Source of the DNA: Actinomycetaceae bacterium
GTDB taxonomy: Bacteria > Actinomycetota > Actinomycetes > Actinomycetales > Actinomycetaceae
DNA: 55,338 bases
Direction: 5' to 3'
NCBI GenBank assembly: GCA_017539125.1
Contig: JAFYHO010000108.1
Span: forward strand, 1-55,338
Shown here: in pieces, positions 33,743 through 43,467 of the stretch
Layout of the letters: each line of letters opens with the position of its first letter
Numbering within the stretch: position 1 is the first letter of the stretch
Program-made: the position numbers and the translations under genes
Notes under the pieces: model-generated
The model's database searches: none
The model's input: the letters and a program-made list of their open reading frames with translations, nothing else
What the model was told of the DNA's origin: nothing

Positions 33743-36376
33743 ATGGAATGTCGTATGGAAAAGTCCCTGATAGAGCAGTACATTGCGAGCTACGCCGCCC
33801 GTGGTATCACTCTCGACCCCTTCCAAATCGACGCGTGCCGCGCACTGGATGCTGACCGTGACGTCCTCGTCTGCGCGCCAACTGGTTCAGGCAAAACCGT
33901 CGTCGCCCGTTACGCCGTTGAATTGGCGCTCTCGCGCGGAAAACGCTGCATCTATACTGCCCCTATTAAAGCTCTCTCGAACCAGAAGTATCACGAGCTT
34001 GCCGAGGCGCTCGGCGCTGACACTATCGGCCTGCTCACCGGGGACACCTCTATCAACCCAGACGGTCAAATTCTTGTGGTGACGACGGAAGTCTTGCGCA
34101 ATATGCTCCTGCATGATTCGCCTGTGATTGACGATGTCGCCTATGCGGTACTGGACGAAGTCCACTATCTGGCAGACAGGGAGCGCGGGCCTGTTTGGGA
34201 AGAAATTATCTTGTCCCTGCCGCCCTCGGCGCGCCTTGTTTCTCTTTCGGCAACCGTCTCCAATACGGACGAGCTTGTTGGCTGGCTTTCCTCCGTCCGC
34301 GGTTCAACCGCTTTGATTAGCTCGGATATCCGCCCTGTGCCGCTGTCCCAACACGTCTCTTTCGGGCAGCGTCTCTATCCGCTTTACGATAATGACTACA
34401 TAGAGGCTCACCCCTCGCCAGCACTCATGCGTGCTGTTGAGCGCGAGCAGAGCCGCGAAAAGCGAGGCCAGCGCATCGGTCCGAAAGCGCGAAACAATAT
34501 CATCCAGCTTCTGGAAAAGCGTGATTTGCTGCCTGCTATCGAGTTCATTTTTTCCCGTAAGAGCTGCGATAACGCCACAGAAAGCCTCTTGCATTTAGGC
34601 GTGACCCTGACGACCAAAGAGGAACAGAAGCAGATTCGGGCAGAAGTCGAGGCTATCGGGGCAAGCTTGAGTGCGTCAGACAAGCGCGCTATCGACTTTT
34701 CCTTGCGTTCCCAGGCGATGATACGCGGCTACAGTGCCCACCATGCCGGCGTGTACCCGCCCCTCAAAGAGCTGACCGAGCAGCTCATGTCGCGCGGGCT
34801 ACTTAAGCTCGTCTATGCGACGGGCACACTCGCTCTCGGCATCGACATGCCCGTGCGCACCGTCGTCCTTGAAGATCTCACTCGTTGGGACGGCTCTAAC
34901 TTTGTCGATTTGTCTGCCCGCGAATACACCCAGCTGATTGGGCGTGCAGGCCGTCGCGGCAAAGACAGTAAAGGCTACGCGATTATTCTCGGAACGTCCC
35001 GTCTGGACCCGTATCTGCTTGCTGAGCTCGGCTCGGGCGATGTCGAGGAGCTTTTGAGCGCGTTCTACCCCTCGTATAACACTATCGTCAACCTGCTAGA
35101 GCGCATGCCTGCCCGGGAAGCGCGGGGTCTTATCGCGCGCTCTTTCGCCCAGTACCAGCGCAATAGTGACGTGGCAGAGATTGAGGGGCGCTTGGCTGCG
35201 ATTTATGACGCGCAAGAGAAGGAAAAAGCTGGCTTGGAGTGCGACCGTGGGGACGTACACGAGTATCTACTCATGCGTGAACACGCCCCTCGCGCTCACC
35301 GTAATCAGCGCAGAAAAGCGAAAGCGGATTATCACCGTAAAATCCAGCAGTCCTTCCTCAAAGCGCGCACCGGCTATGCCTATGCCTTTGCCCGTGAGGG
35401 GCGCTTGACGTATGGTCTTGTCCTGTCTCGTAACGGGAAGAAAATGCGCATTATTGATTGGGACGGCAATGTTTCGTGGCTACGCGAGGACGACGTCTCT
35501 TCTCATCTGCGTGAAGTGGGGGAGTGTCCGCTTCCGCACGGCCTCTCTGTGCGTTCTCCAGACGGGCGCGAGCAGATTTTGGATAGGCTTGCCGATTGCG
35601 TGCTTGAACGTGCTGATTTAGGGCTTGACCGTGACTTAGAGAGATCGTGGGACCGCCTCGTCAAAGCCGATGACGCGCCTTATGTTTCCCATCCGTGCCA
35701 TTCCTGCCCTGATAGGGACGAGCATATTGCGCATGGGCGTGATTTTGTTGCTTTGGACGCTGAAAGGCAGCGTTTGACGGCGTTGATTGATAAGTATGTT
35801 GATTCGTCTGGGCGTGATTTTGATAGGGCTGTCGATGTTCTGTGCGATGTGGGGCTTGTGCGGCGCGAAGAACGTGGGGAAGTGGCTCTCTTGGCTGGTG
35901 CTCGCTCTTTGCAAAGCCTGCATTTAGAGGCCGATTTATTGCTTTATGAATGCTTGATGGCCTTGTCTGCCAACCAGTTGGACGCTGAGGAAATGGTCGG
36001 CTGGACCTCCCTTTTCCTCATGGACGACCGTCTTGGCACACATCTGCCATCGCGTGCGCCTTTGCGTGAATTGACGTTGTCTGCCTATCGGATTGCTGAT
36101 CGTCTACGCTCTATCGAGTATTCGCACGGTATTGAGCGCACGGGTGATGTTACTGCGGGTTGCGCGGATACTTTTGTTCTGTGGGCGCAAGGTGCTCCGC
36201 TTGAGGAGTGCTTGAAGTCCAGCCGCCTGACAGCTGGAGATTTCATCAACGCCGCTCGCCGTCTTGTCGATTTGCTGGGGCAGATTGCTCTTGCTGGCTC
36301 AGGCACGTGGATTGGGTCGACTGCACACGCTGCGCGCTCCCTTATGCGCCGCAATGAGCTGGAGGGGACGCTATGA
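33743..36376 (+). CDS. helY: Ski2/Mtr4-like DEVH-box helicase HelY
   Basis: An 877-residue superfamily 2 RNA helicase of the actinobacterial HelY group, probably acting in RNA processing or decay. Walker A is CAPTGSGKTVVA near residue 44, motif II AVLDEVHYLADRERGPVWEE near 138, motif III SLSATVSN, and the later motifs YSAHHAGVYPPLKELTE, ATGTLALGIDMP and QLIGRAGRRGKDSKG. A DSHCT-like helical domain makes up the last 170 residues. The first ATG is at 33743, and another four codons on (33755) could be used. The pafB-pafC-helY order is conserved. The stop is followed by the REP-like element R4. Confidence 0.93.
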   Translation: MECRMEKSLIEQYIASYAARGITLDPFQIDACRALDADRDVLVCAPTGSGKTVVARYAVELALSRGKRCIYTAPIKALSNQKYHELAEALGADTIGLLTGDTSINPDGQILVVTTEVLRNMLLHDSPVIDDVAYAVLDEVHYLADRERGPVWEEIILSLPPSARLVSLSATVSNTDELVGWLSSVRGSTALISSDIRPVPLSQHVSFGQRLYPLYDNDYIEAHPSPALMRAVEREQSREKRGQRIGPKARNNIIQLLEKRDLLPAIEFIFSRKSCDNATESLLHLGVTLTTKEEQKQIRAEVEAIGASLSASDKRAIDFSLRSQAMIRGYSAHHAGVYPPLKELTEQLMSRGLLKLVYATGTLALGIDMPVRTVVLEDLTRWDGSNFVDLSAREYTQLIGRAGRRGKDSKGYAIILGTSRLDPYLLAELGSGDVEELLSAFYPSYNTIVNLLERMPAREARGLIARSFAQYQRNSDVAEIEGRLAAIYDAQEKEKAGLECDRGDVHEYLLMREHAPRAHRNQRRKAKADYHRKIQQSFLKARTGYAYAFAREGRLTYGLVLSRNGKKMRIIDWDGNVSWLREDDVSSHLREVGECPLPHGLSVRSPDGREQILDRLADCVLERADLGLDRDLERSWDRLVKADDAPYVSHPCHSCPDRDEHIAHGRDFVALDAERQRLTALIDKYVDSSGRDFDRAVDVLCDVGLVRREERGEVALLAGARSLQSLHLEADLLLYECLMALSANQLDAEEMVGWTSLFLMDDRLGTHLPSRAPLRELTLSAYRIADRLRSIEYSHGIERTGDVTAGCADTFVLWAQGAPLEECLKSSRLTAGDFINAARRLVDLLGQIALAGSGTWIGSTAHAARSLMRRNELEGTL

Positions 36377-36382
36377 GCTATA

Positions 36383-36545
36383 CGTCGTCGCGAGCACGCG
36401 AAAGCGTGCGTGGCGATCTCGAGATTGCCTCGGTCGTTCACTTCGTTCCTTCCTCGCACAACAACGAACGGAGAGTCGGAATGCTTGCATTCCAGACCGA
36501 AGTGAGGCAGTTGTGGAAGGCGGCAAAGCCGCCGAACAATGACGG
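36383..36545. repeat. REP-like intergenic element R4
   Basis: Begins CGTCGTCGCGAG and ends CAATGACGG. It shares GATCTCGAGATTGC and GGAATGCTTGCATTCCAGA with R2, and includes small hairpins such as GGCGGCAAAGCCGCC. It fills the gap between helY and lnt almost completely. Confidence 0.65.
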
Positions 36546-36557
36546 AGGGGGTGCAAA

Positions 36558-38123
36558 ATGAAAGCTAAAAAATTGACGTTGAGGCGCGTAATCCTTGCAG
36601 TAATTGCAGGGGTGGCCCTGTGGGCTTCTTTTTCCCCGCTATCTCTCTGGTTTCTTGCCATTGTCGGGTTTGCTCTTTTTGCGCGTATCCTGCGTAACGC
36701 GACCCTTCCCGCTTCATTTTTCTATGGTCTCTGTGTCGGTTTGGGCTTTTTTCTTCCTCTGTTTTATTGGGCGCGCATTGCGTCTAGCAGCGTGATTGCG
36801 TGGGTGGCTTTGGCACTTTTAGAGTCTGTGTTCATTGCGCTTGTAGGGTTTGTCTGGCAGCTCTTGTCGCGCTCGTCGTTATGGGGGCGTCCGTGGCTTT
36901 TCCCATTCGCTGCCGCCGTAGTGTGGATTGCCTGCGAGCAGTTGCGTTCTCTCATTCCTTTCGGAGGAATGCCCTGGGGTCTGCTAGGTTTCGGGCAAGT
37001 TAACTCTCCGCTCGTCCATCTCGCGCCTTTGGGCTCGACCCAATTAGTCGGTGGGGCAGTAGTGACCTGCGGAGTGTTCGTCGGTCAGGGTGTTTTTCGC
37101 CGTCAGCGTTTCTTTGTGCGCCTCTATTCGGCGGTAGCAGTGTGCGTTCTCCTCTTTGCTCCTTTGGCTATTCCTCTCGGTACGGCTCCGTCCACAGGCA
37201 CCATTCGTCTTGCTTATGCCCAGGGCATTGTTGCCCGTCCCGATGAAGAAGTTGACGGTTCGCGTGCTTTGCTCGTCACGAAAAATCTGGCCACCGAGGT
37301 GAAAAATCTAGAGGACAAAGATTTCGATGTGCTCGTTTTACCTGAGTCCACCTCAGATAGAGATATTAGGGTCGATTCGGCTTCACGCAAGCTGATTTCT
37401 GACATAGAAGATTCCGCCGGCTCACACCCGATTCTTTTGGGAACCCAAGAGTATATTGACGACTACCGTTTCAACGATTACGTCCTCGTTTCGGACGGTG
37501 AGGTTCAGGCGCGATATTCCAAGCAGCACCCAGCGCCTTTCGGCGAGTATCTGCCGTGGCGCTCTTTCCTTATTCCTCTCATCGAGCAGGCGAGCCAGAT
37601 TTCCGTCGATATGCGCGCGGGGGATAAGCCTGCTGTTCTTGACGTTCCCTTGAGCAGGGGAGAAGGTGACGGAGTCTCGTCTGTGCGTGTGGCTGTGCCG
37701 ATTTGTTTCGAGGTTGGTGATTCGACGGTTCTCTCCCAAGCAATCGGTGAGGGTGCTTCACTTATTGTCGTACCAACGAATAATGCCTCTTTTGGCGACA
37801 CGGCCGAGTCTCGCCAGCAATTCGATATGACTCGTTTCCGCGCTGTCGAATACGGGCGCGACGCCGTCCAGATTTCTACTGTCGGCGTTTCTGGCGCTAT
37901 CCGTTCCGATGGAAGCGTCATCGAAGCGACTGAGCCATGGACGGCTGCCTCGTCAATCGTCACTCTTTCTTTGTACGAGAATACGACGTGGGCGGCGCGT
38001 TTGTATCCGCTGATTGTTTGGGGTGTTTTTTGTGCAGGCGGGTTTATTGTCCTGTGGGCTCTAGTAGAGTATCCATATAGACGCAGATTGTCTGCGGACG
38101 TAAAGAGAAAGGGGCAGGCGTGA
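36558..38123 (+). CDS. lnt: Apolipoprotein N-acyltransferase
   Basis: Adds the third acyl chain to membrane lipoproteins. The 521-residue protein has six to seven N-terminal membrane helices (residues 8-215), then a nitrilase-type domain with the catalytic triad in LPEST (about 261), YSKQHPAPFGEYLPW (Lys about 321) and VPICFEVGD (Cys about 382), and a final membrane helix. In mycobacteria Lnt and Ppm synthase are often linked; here dpm follows with a 4-bp overlap (GTGA), as separate proteins. The window also codes for a lipoprotein, RibY. Confidence 0.93.
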   Translation: MKAKKLTLRRVILAVIAGVALWASFSPLSLWFLAIVGFALFARILRNATLPASFFYGLCVGLGFFLPLFYWARIASSSVIAWVALALLESVFIALVGFVWQLLSRSSLWGRPWLFPFAAAVVWIACEQLRSLIPFGGMPWGLLGFGQVNSPLVHLAPLGSTQLVGGAVVTCGVFVGQGVFRRQRFFVRLYSAVAVCVLLFAPLAIPLGTAPSTGTIRLAYAQGIVARPDEEVDGSRALLVTKNLATEVKNLEDKDFDVLVLPESTSDRDIRVDSASRKLISDIEDSAGSHPILLGTQEYIDDYRFNDYVLVSDGEVQARYSKQHPAPFGEYLPWRSFLIPLIEQASQISVDMRAGDKPAVLDVPLSRGEGDGVSSVRVAVPICFEVGDSTVLSQAIGEGASLIVVPTNNASFGDTAESRQQFDMTRFRAVEYGRDAVQISTVGVSGAIRSDGSVIEATEPWTAASSIVTLSLYENTTWAARLYPLIVWGVFCAGGFIVLWALVEYPYRRRLSADVKRKGQA

Positions 38124-38872
38124 AAGCTCTCGTCATTATTCCGACCTATAACGAGCTTGAGTCCTTACCAACTATTGTTCAGCGTGTCCGCACGGCTGTT
38201 CCCGAGTGCGACATTCTTATTGTTGACGATAATTCTCCGGACGGCACGGGCGATTTGGCTGATTCGTATGCGCAAGAAGATAGCCAGATTCATGTGCTTC
38301 ACCGTGAGGGTAAAGAGGGCTTGGGACGCGCGTATCTGCATGCTTTTTCGTGGGCTATGGAAGACGGCGGGTACACCCATCTTGTCCAGATGGACGCGGA
38401 CGGTTCTCATCGCCCAGAAGAACTTCCTTTACTGCTTGAGCGCGCTGCGATGAGCGACGCACCCGATTTGGTGATTGGTTCGCGTTATGTGCGCGGGGGT
38501 GAGACTGTGGGCTGGTCACGCGCCCGCGAGTTGCTTTCGCGTGGCGGGAATGCCTATATTCGCCTGTGGCTGGGCTTGCCTGTATCGGACGCTACTGCCG
38601 GTTTCCGTGTGTATAAGATTGATTTTCTGCGCACTCTTGACTTAGAAAGCGTTGAGTCTGCCGGCTATTTCTTCCAGACGGATATGACGTACCACGTTCA
38701 CAATGCCGGCGGGCATATTGTGGAAATGCCAATTTCTTTCGCCGAGCGCGAGGCTGGCACCTCTAAGCTTTCTGGCAATATCTTCACCGAGTCCCTCAAA
38801 CGCACAACCCGCATGGGCCTTGCTCACCGCACCGCCCAACTCCGTACTTTTTTCTCATCGTCTAAATCTTGA
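38120..38872 (+). CDS. Polyprenol-phosphate mannose synthase (dolichol-phosphate mannosyltransferase type)
   Basis: A 250-residue family 2 glycosyltransferase that loads mannose from GDP-mannose onto polyprenyl phosphate, the donor for lipoglycan and protein mannosylation. Motifs are VIIPTYNELESLP, LIVDDNSPDGTGDLAD, the metal-binding QMDADGSHRPEEL, and VIGSRYVRGG. It lacks the C-terminal membrane part of some homologues, so it is the soluble, membrane-associated type. Start is GTG inside the lnt stop. Confidence 0.9.
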   Translation: MKALVIIPTYNELESLPTIVQRVRTAVPECDILIVDDNSPDGTGDLADSYAQEDSQIHVLHREGKEGLGRAYLHAFSWAMEDGGYTHLVQMDADGSHRPEELPLLLERAAMSDAPDLVIGSRYVRGGETVGWSRARELLSRGGNAYIRLWLGLPVSDATAGFRVYKIDFLRTLDLESVESAGYFFQTDMTYHVHNAGGHIVEMPISFAEREAGTSKLSGNIFTESLKRTTRMGLAHRTAQLRTFFSSSKS

Positions 38873-38894
38873 TTGATGGAAAAGAGATTTTATT

Positions 38895-39455
38895 ATGAGT
38901 TTTGTTAGCGACAAAATAACGAGTAAGACCACTTATTACAAACCTGGTTTTGAGCCTGACTTTGTGATACCAGAACAATACACTGCATATCGTTTTGCTT
39001 TAGGAAAAACGGGAAATAATCCGCTTGTCGCCATGTGCATGAATCCGTCTGCCGCAAAAGATACCTCGAGCGACACTACCGTCAACAGAATTATCAACGT
39101 TTGCCAAAAACTTTCTTTAGATGGCTGGGCAGTGTTCAACCTTTACCCTGAAAGGGCGACAAAGGCTGAAAAAATGGAAGATTTTAGACAAGATTTATTA
39201 GATGAGAATTTGAAAATAATACGGAACTATTTAATTGAAAACAATATTTCTGAAGTCTGGGGGGCATGGGGAGACAACCGGTGGAAAATTAAGGCACTTG
39301 ATGAAGGAAAACGACAAGTGCAATCCATGCTGTCTGAAATGGGAATTAAAATTTTTTATTTTGGGTCCCTCACGAGACTGGGAAACCCACGACATCCAAT
39401 TCAGCGCCACGAAACGTGGGATTTTACGGAGAAAAAATACTTAGTTTTAGGCTAA
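38895..39455 (+). CDS. DUF1643 domain protein
   Basis: A 186-residue protein of the DUF1643 family, of unknown function. Family landmarks include ALGKTGNNPLVAMCMNPSAA, the later GWAVFNLYPERAT, and EVWGAWGDN. Its low GC content compared with dpm and rbpA on either side suggests acquisition. It has a weak AAAGAGA site before the ATG. In other genomes the family turns up near mobile elements and restriction genes, so a defence link is conceivable but not shown here. Confidence 0.82.
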   Translation: MSFVSDKITSKTTYYKPGFEPDFVIPEQYTAYRFALGKTGNNPLVAMCMNPSAAKDTSSDTTVNRIINVCQKLSLDGWAVFNLYPERATKAEKMEDFRQDLLDENLKIIRNYLIENNISEVWGAWGDNRWKIKALDEGKRQVQSMLSEMGIKIFYFGSLTRLGNPRHPIQRHETWDFTEKKYLVLG

Positions 39456-39540
39456 TAATTTTACGTAAACTTGCCGGTTAACCTGCGGAAATGAAGTAGT
39501 GACTATAGGCGTTATTGTAATAGCTAGGCGAAAAATAAGG

Positions 39541-39581
39541 CTTCTGACCTGCGGAAATGGGGTATTTTCGCAGGTCAGAGG
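39541..39581. terminator. Stem-loop between convergent genes
   Basis: A 13-bp stem with one G-T pair (39541-39553 with 39569-39581) and a 15-nt loop separates the DUF1643 gene from convergent rbpA. There is no T-run, so it may end transcription weakly. The sequence ACCTGCGGAAATG in its left arm is also found at 39481-39493. Confidence 0.5.
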
Positions 39582-39612
39582 CTTGTAGGTGTGGAATGTG
39601 GGGGAGAGTGGC

Positions 39613-39969
39613 TTAGCGGTGACGGAAGCGCAGACGCAATTTGCCCTCACGCAGAAGCTCAAGTCGCTCATCGAGAAGCACTTGCAATTCTTCTTCGTTG
39701 CGACGCTCCATGAGCATATCCCAGTGCGTACGCACAGGCTTAATAATTTCTTCGTCCTCAGATTCGTCACGGTCACGCAATTTTGCTTCCTGGCCACAAC
39801 GACATTCCCATGTAGGAGGAGCGACAACTTCCAGCACCATAGCGATAGGGAATTCGTGTCCCTGAGGGCAGACGTAATAAACCGGCTCGCGAGGAACAAA
39901 CTTTACGCCAGTATCAGTCTCTAGGGAATTAGCGCCAATTTTCATACCGCGCAGTGAACGTTCAGCCAC
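39613..39969 (-). CDS. rbpA: RNA polymerase-binding protein RbpA
   Basis: An actinobacterium-specific transcription factor of 118 residues that binds the group 1/2 sigma factors and stabilises the open complex. The zinc-ribbon core has YVCPQGHEFPI and PPTWECRCG (three Cys and one His), the basic linker is KPVRTHWDMLMERR, and the sigma-interacting helix is EELQVLLDERLELLR. Start is GTG with a perfect AGGAGG 5-6 nt upstream. A TATAAT box on the minus strand lies at 40005-40010. Confidence 0.95.
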   Translation of the reverse strand: MAERSLRGMKIGANSLETDTGVKFVPREPVYYVCPQGHEFPIAMVLEVVAPPTWECRCGQEAKLRDRDESEDEEIIKPVRTHWDMLMERRNEEELQVLLDERLELLREGKLRLRFRHR

Positions 39970-40004
39970 AATGACCTCCTGTAGAAAAATAATTACCGCA
40001 CATA

Positions 40005-40010
40005 ATTATA
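40005..40010 (-). promoter_or_regulatory. Promoter -10 box of rbpA
   Basis: A perfect TATAAT on the minus strand, about 35 nt before the GTG start. The -35 region is not convincing. Confidence 0.5.
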
Positions 40011-40110
40011 GGAAGTGAAAAGGGAAGTAAAAGAAACGACTCCATTTTTTCGCACAAATAAAAGGAAAAGCCCCTTTTCGCAGTACAGCACCATTTTACC
40101 CTATTTGCCG

Positions 40111-40124
40111 ATAATGTACATTAT
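40111..40124. repeat. 14-bp palindrome between der and rbpA
   Basis: ATAATGTACATTAT is a perfect palindrome, followed by the small hairpin GTCAG/CTGAC. It lies just after the end of der on the minus strand; it may be an operator or part of the der terminator. Confidence 0.35.
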
Positions 40125-40173
40125 GTCAGATTTCCTGACGGGTCCCCATATACCTCATCTACTACTTCTCCCC

Positions 40174-41700
40174 TTATTTTTTACGAGAGCGGCGCTCACG
40201 CACGCGCACACCTATTTCAATAGGTGTTCCCTCGAAACCAAACTCTTTACGTAGCGAGTTCTCTATGAAGCGTCGATACGAATGCTCCAGAAAACCAGAA
40301 GCAAAAAGGACGAAACGTGGCGGGCGTGTACGCACCTGTGTTCCAAAAAGAATACGAGGCTGCTTTCCCCCACGCACAGGGTGCGGGTGTGCAGCGGTCA
40401 ACTCTCCAAGGAAGGAATTGAGCTTGCCCGTAGAAATACGCTTCTCCCACGATTCTAGAGCTTCGTCCATAGCGCGCGTCAGACGATTCGTGTGCCAGCC
40501 TGTCTTAGCGGATAGGTTCACGCGCCTCGCCCAACTAAGCTGAACCAAATCGCGCTCTAGCTCTCTATCGAGTTCTTTGCGGCGCTCCTCGTTGACCATG
40601 TCCCACTTGTTGCAGACGATGACGAGCGCGCGTCCAGCATCAACGACCTGTTGGATAACGCGAATGTCCTGCTCTGTGACGGGTTCGGAGGCGTCAATGA
40701 GCACGAGGCCTAGCTCGGCTTTTTCGATGGCGTTTTGTGTGCGCAGCGAAGCGTAGTAGTCCGCTCCCCTGGTCTGCTTGACACGCCTGCGAATGCCCGC
40801 TGTATCAACGAAAACCCACGGTCTCCCGTCAATTTCAAGCGTCTCGTCGACCGGATCGCGCGTCGTACCAGCCATTTCACTGACAACTACGCGTTCAGAA
40901 CCTGCCAAATAGTTCAACAGGGACGATTTGCCGACGTTTGGCTTGCCTACGAGAGCAATTCTTCGCGCCCCATGCGATGTGGCGCGAGTCACAGTCGACT
41001 CTTTAGGAAGCATACCGACGATTTTCGTCAGCAAATCCCCCGAACCACGCCCGTGAAGTGCGGAAACGGAGTGTGGCTCGCCTAAACCAAGCCCCCAGAG
41101 TGCAGCAGCGTCAGCTTCTTGAAGATCCGAATCGACCTTATTCGCCACGAGAACAACAGGCTTCTTGACCCTACGCACAAGGCGCACAAGCTGTTCATCG
41201 GTTGTCGTAATGCCGACGGTTGCATCGACAACTAAAGCAATAACGTCAGCATTCTCCATAGCGATTTCAGCCTGACGAGCCACTTCCTCGTCAAGGCCTG
41301 CAACATCGAGCTCCCAGCCGCCCGTATCGACGACGGTAAAAGCGACACCGTCCCACTCGGCAGGATACGAGACGCGGTCGCGCGTAACACCAGGCGTATC
41401 TTGGACGACAGCGACGCGCTTGCCAACAATACGATTGATAAGAGTCGATTTTCCAACATTCGGGCGGCCTACAATAGCCAGAACCGGCAAAGAGACTTCG
41501 GGAGCGTTATCGTCCCAGTCCCCCTCCCCTTCGAGCAGGCGAAAATCCTCGTCTTCTAGCTCGTAGTCCTGGAGGTGGGCGCGCAGCATATCTGCACGGA
41601 GAGTCTCCAAATCGGCGTCGTCATCAAAGTCGCCGTCAAACTCGCCTGCGAGCTCAAATTCCTCTACGCCCTCAGCGTCTAACTCTTCGTGTTCACTCAT
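40174..41700 (-). CDS. der: Ribosome biogenesis GTPase Der (EngA)
   Basis: A 508-residue GTPase needed for 50S subunit maturation. It has two tandem G domains: [23 protein letters not shown] and NKVD in the first, and [26 protein letters not shown] and NKWD in the second. A KH-like C-terminal domain ends [11 protein letters not shown]. The first 60 residues are very acidic, an extension common in actinobacteria. Its start overlaps the stop of the tyrA-cmk fusion by one base. Confidence 0.95.
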   Translation of the reverse strand: MSEHEELDAEGVEEFELAGEFDGDFDDDADLETLRADMLRAHLQDYELEDEDFRLLEGEGDWDDNAPEVSLPVLAIVGRPNVGKSTLINRIVGKRVAVVQDTPGVTRDRVSYPAEWDGVAFTVVDTGGWELDVAGLDEEVARQAEIAMENADVIALVVDATVGITTTDEQLVRLVRRVKKPVVLVANKVDSDLQEADAAALWGLGLGEPHSVSALHGRGSGDLLTKIVGMLPKESTVTRATSHGARRIALVGKPNVGKSSLLNYLAGSERVVVSEMAGTTRDPVDETLEIDGRPWVFVDTAGIRRRVKQTRGADYYASLRTQNAIEKAELGLVLIDASEPVTEQDIRVIQQVVDAGRALVIVCNKWDMVNEERRKELDRELERDLVQLSWARRVNLSAKTGWHTNRLTRAMDEALESWEKRISTGKLNSFLGELTAAHPHPVRGGKQPRILFGTQVRTRPPRFVLFASGFLEHSYRRFIENSLRKEFGFEGTPIEIGVRVRERRSRKK

Positions 41701-43466
41701 TATTCCTCCGGAACCAGAGCAATAACAGCGCTGACGACCTCGTCAATGCCCAGTTGAGAGGAGTCAATCAAGGTAACACCGTCTTTTGCGGTCATGAAAT
41801 CATTGACTTTCAAATCGTCTTTATCGCGGCGCAAGACCTCGTCTTTGGTGGCCTCAACAGCGTCTTTATCGGCACTCCCCCGGACTTCGAGAGAACGGCG
41901 TGCAAGGCGCGCTTCTTCGGAGGCGGTAATAATGACGCGCACATTCGCGTCGGGAGCGACCACGCTCGTAATATCGCGCCCCTCGGCAATGATGCCTGTG
42001 CGTGCAGAGGAAATAATCTCGCGTTGAAGGCGGATGAGCTCTTCGCGCACCTGCATATTGGCGGCGACCTTCGAGACAACGCGCGTTATCTCAGGGCTAC
42101 GAATTTCCTGAGTAATATCGACACCGTCGCAGATAATTGTTTGATTATCGGGGTCGAGAGGCATATCGAGAGGCATGCGCTTGACGGCCTCCGCGACACC
42201 GTTGGTATCGTCAAGGTCAACGCCGCAGCGCACGACCCACCATGTTGCACAGCGATACATCGCGCCTGTATCGAGATATGCCAGCGACAATTCGCGTGCC
42301 ACTTGCTTCGACACTGTCGATTTACCCGAACCGGACGGCCCGTCAACAGCAATCACCAAGCCACTCTTACTGGTTTTCCCGTCAAAAATGACGCGATAGC
42401 CTCGAGATTCGAGAGCTGCAACGAGTGGCAGAGCGCTAGAGGGCTGAACAGCCAAAGCGACGCGACCGACAGGCTGGCCTGCCGAATGCTCAATCTGCAA
42501 ATCTTCGATATTGATACCAGTCTCCCCCACATGAGTGAAGAGCTCGCCGAGCGCACCAGGCGTATCGGGGACGAGAGCAATAACTTCCGCGTAGCGCCGT
42601 GGCGCGCCACCATGCTTGCCAGGAATACGCGCAACACCCTCGTTGCCGCGTTTGACAGCGCTGGCAACCCCCAAGAGCACGCCAGGCTCGAAAGGATTGG
42701 AATTGGCAGGTTCTAAAGCTTTAATCAAATCCTGAAGCCCGTCCGCCACAGCCTGCAAGCTCTGACGCACAGCAGGGGCATTACCAGCAATAATACGCGC
42801 CCACAGGTCAGAATCGGAGTGAGCAATACGGGTGAGGTCGCGCAAGCCCTGCCCTGCCAAAGACAGCGATTCCTCGGGAGCTTCACGCAAGGTTCCAGCC
42901 ACAAGAGAGCTCACCAGCTGCGGCATGTGGGAGACGAGAGCGACCGAATTGTCATGCTCTTGCGGGGACATCACCACAGGCACAGCTCCCATATCCAAAG
43001 CGAGAGTTTGCACTGCATGAAGAGTCTCAGGGTCGGTCTGCTCGGTCGGAGTGAGTACCCACGGGCGACCGGCAAACAAGTCGGCGTCAGCGGCTACTGC
43101 CCCACTGCGCTCACGGCCAGCCATCGGGTGCGAACCAACATAACGTGAGGCATGAGGGCTGGTAGCAACCTCGTCAACAATCAAACCCTTAACCGAAGAA
43201 ACGTCAGAGACGATAGCCTGCGGATATTTCTCGAGGGCTTCACAAACAACAGACGCGGCCACGTCCGGTGGAACGGCAACAATCACCAGGGCTGGCGCAG
43301 GCATTGAATCGCTAGCAATCTCTCCCGCACCTAAATCACGTGCAAGGGCCTGGGATGCCGGCGAGGTGTCACTCAAATAGACGTCCGTGCCTAATTCGCG
43401 TAAACGCAGACCAACCGAGGCTCCGAGCAGTCCGGAGCCGATAACGAGAACAGGAGAAATAGCCAT
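41700..43466 (-). CDS. Fused prephenate dehydrogenase and cytidylate kinase
   Basis: A single 588-residue frame that joins two enzymes normally encoded by neighbouring genes. Residues 1-290 are prephenate dehydrogenase (TyrA, tyrosine synthesis), with [38 protein letters not shown] and the [10 protein letters not shown] helix. Residues 290-365 are an ACT domain ([20 protein letters not shown]). Residues 370-588 are cytidylate kinase (Cmk, CMP and dCMP phosphorylation), with [25 protein letters not shown] and [15 protein letters not shown]. No stop or start signal separates them. Upstream is rluB (1 bp away), downstream der, the classical place of both genes. Confidence 0.9.
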   Translation of the reverse strand: MAISPVLVIGSGLLGASVGLRLRELGTDVYLSDTSPASQALARDLGAGEIASDSMPAPALVIVAVPPDVAASVVCEALEKYPQAIVSDVSSVKGLIVDEVATSPHASRYVGSHPMAGRERSGAVAADADLFAGRPWVLTPTEQTDPETLHAVQTLALDMGAVPVVMSPQEHDNSVALVSHMPQLVSSLVAGTLREAPEESLSLAGQGLRDLTRIAHSDSDLWARIIAGNAPAVRQSLQAVADGLQDLIKALEPANSNPFEPGVLLGVASAVKRGNEGVARIPGKHGGAPRRYAEVIALVPDTPGALGELFTHVGETGINIEDLQIEHSAGQPVGRVALAVQPSSALPLVAALESRGYRVIFDGKTSKSGLVIAVDGPSGSGKSTVSKQVARELSLAYLDTGAMYRCATWWVVRCGVDLDDTNGVAEAVKRMPLDMPLDPDNQTIICDGVDITQEIRSPEITRVVSKVAANMQVREELIRLQREIISSARTGIIAEGRDITSVVAPDANVRVIITASEEARLARRSLEVRGSADKDAVEATKDEVLRRDKDDLKVNDFMTAKDGVTLIDSSQLGIDEVVSAVIALVPEE

Positions 43467-43467
43467 A

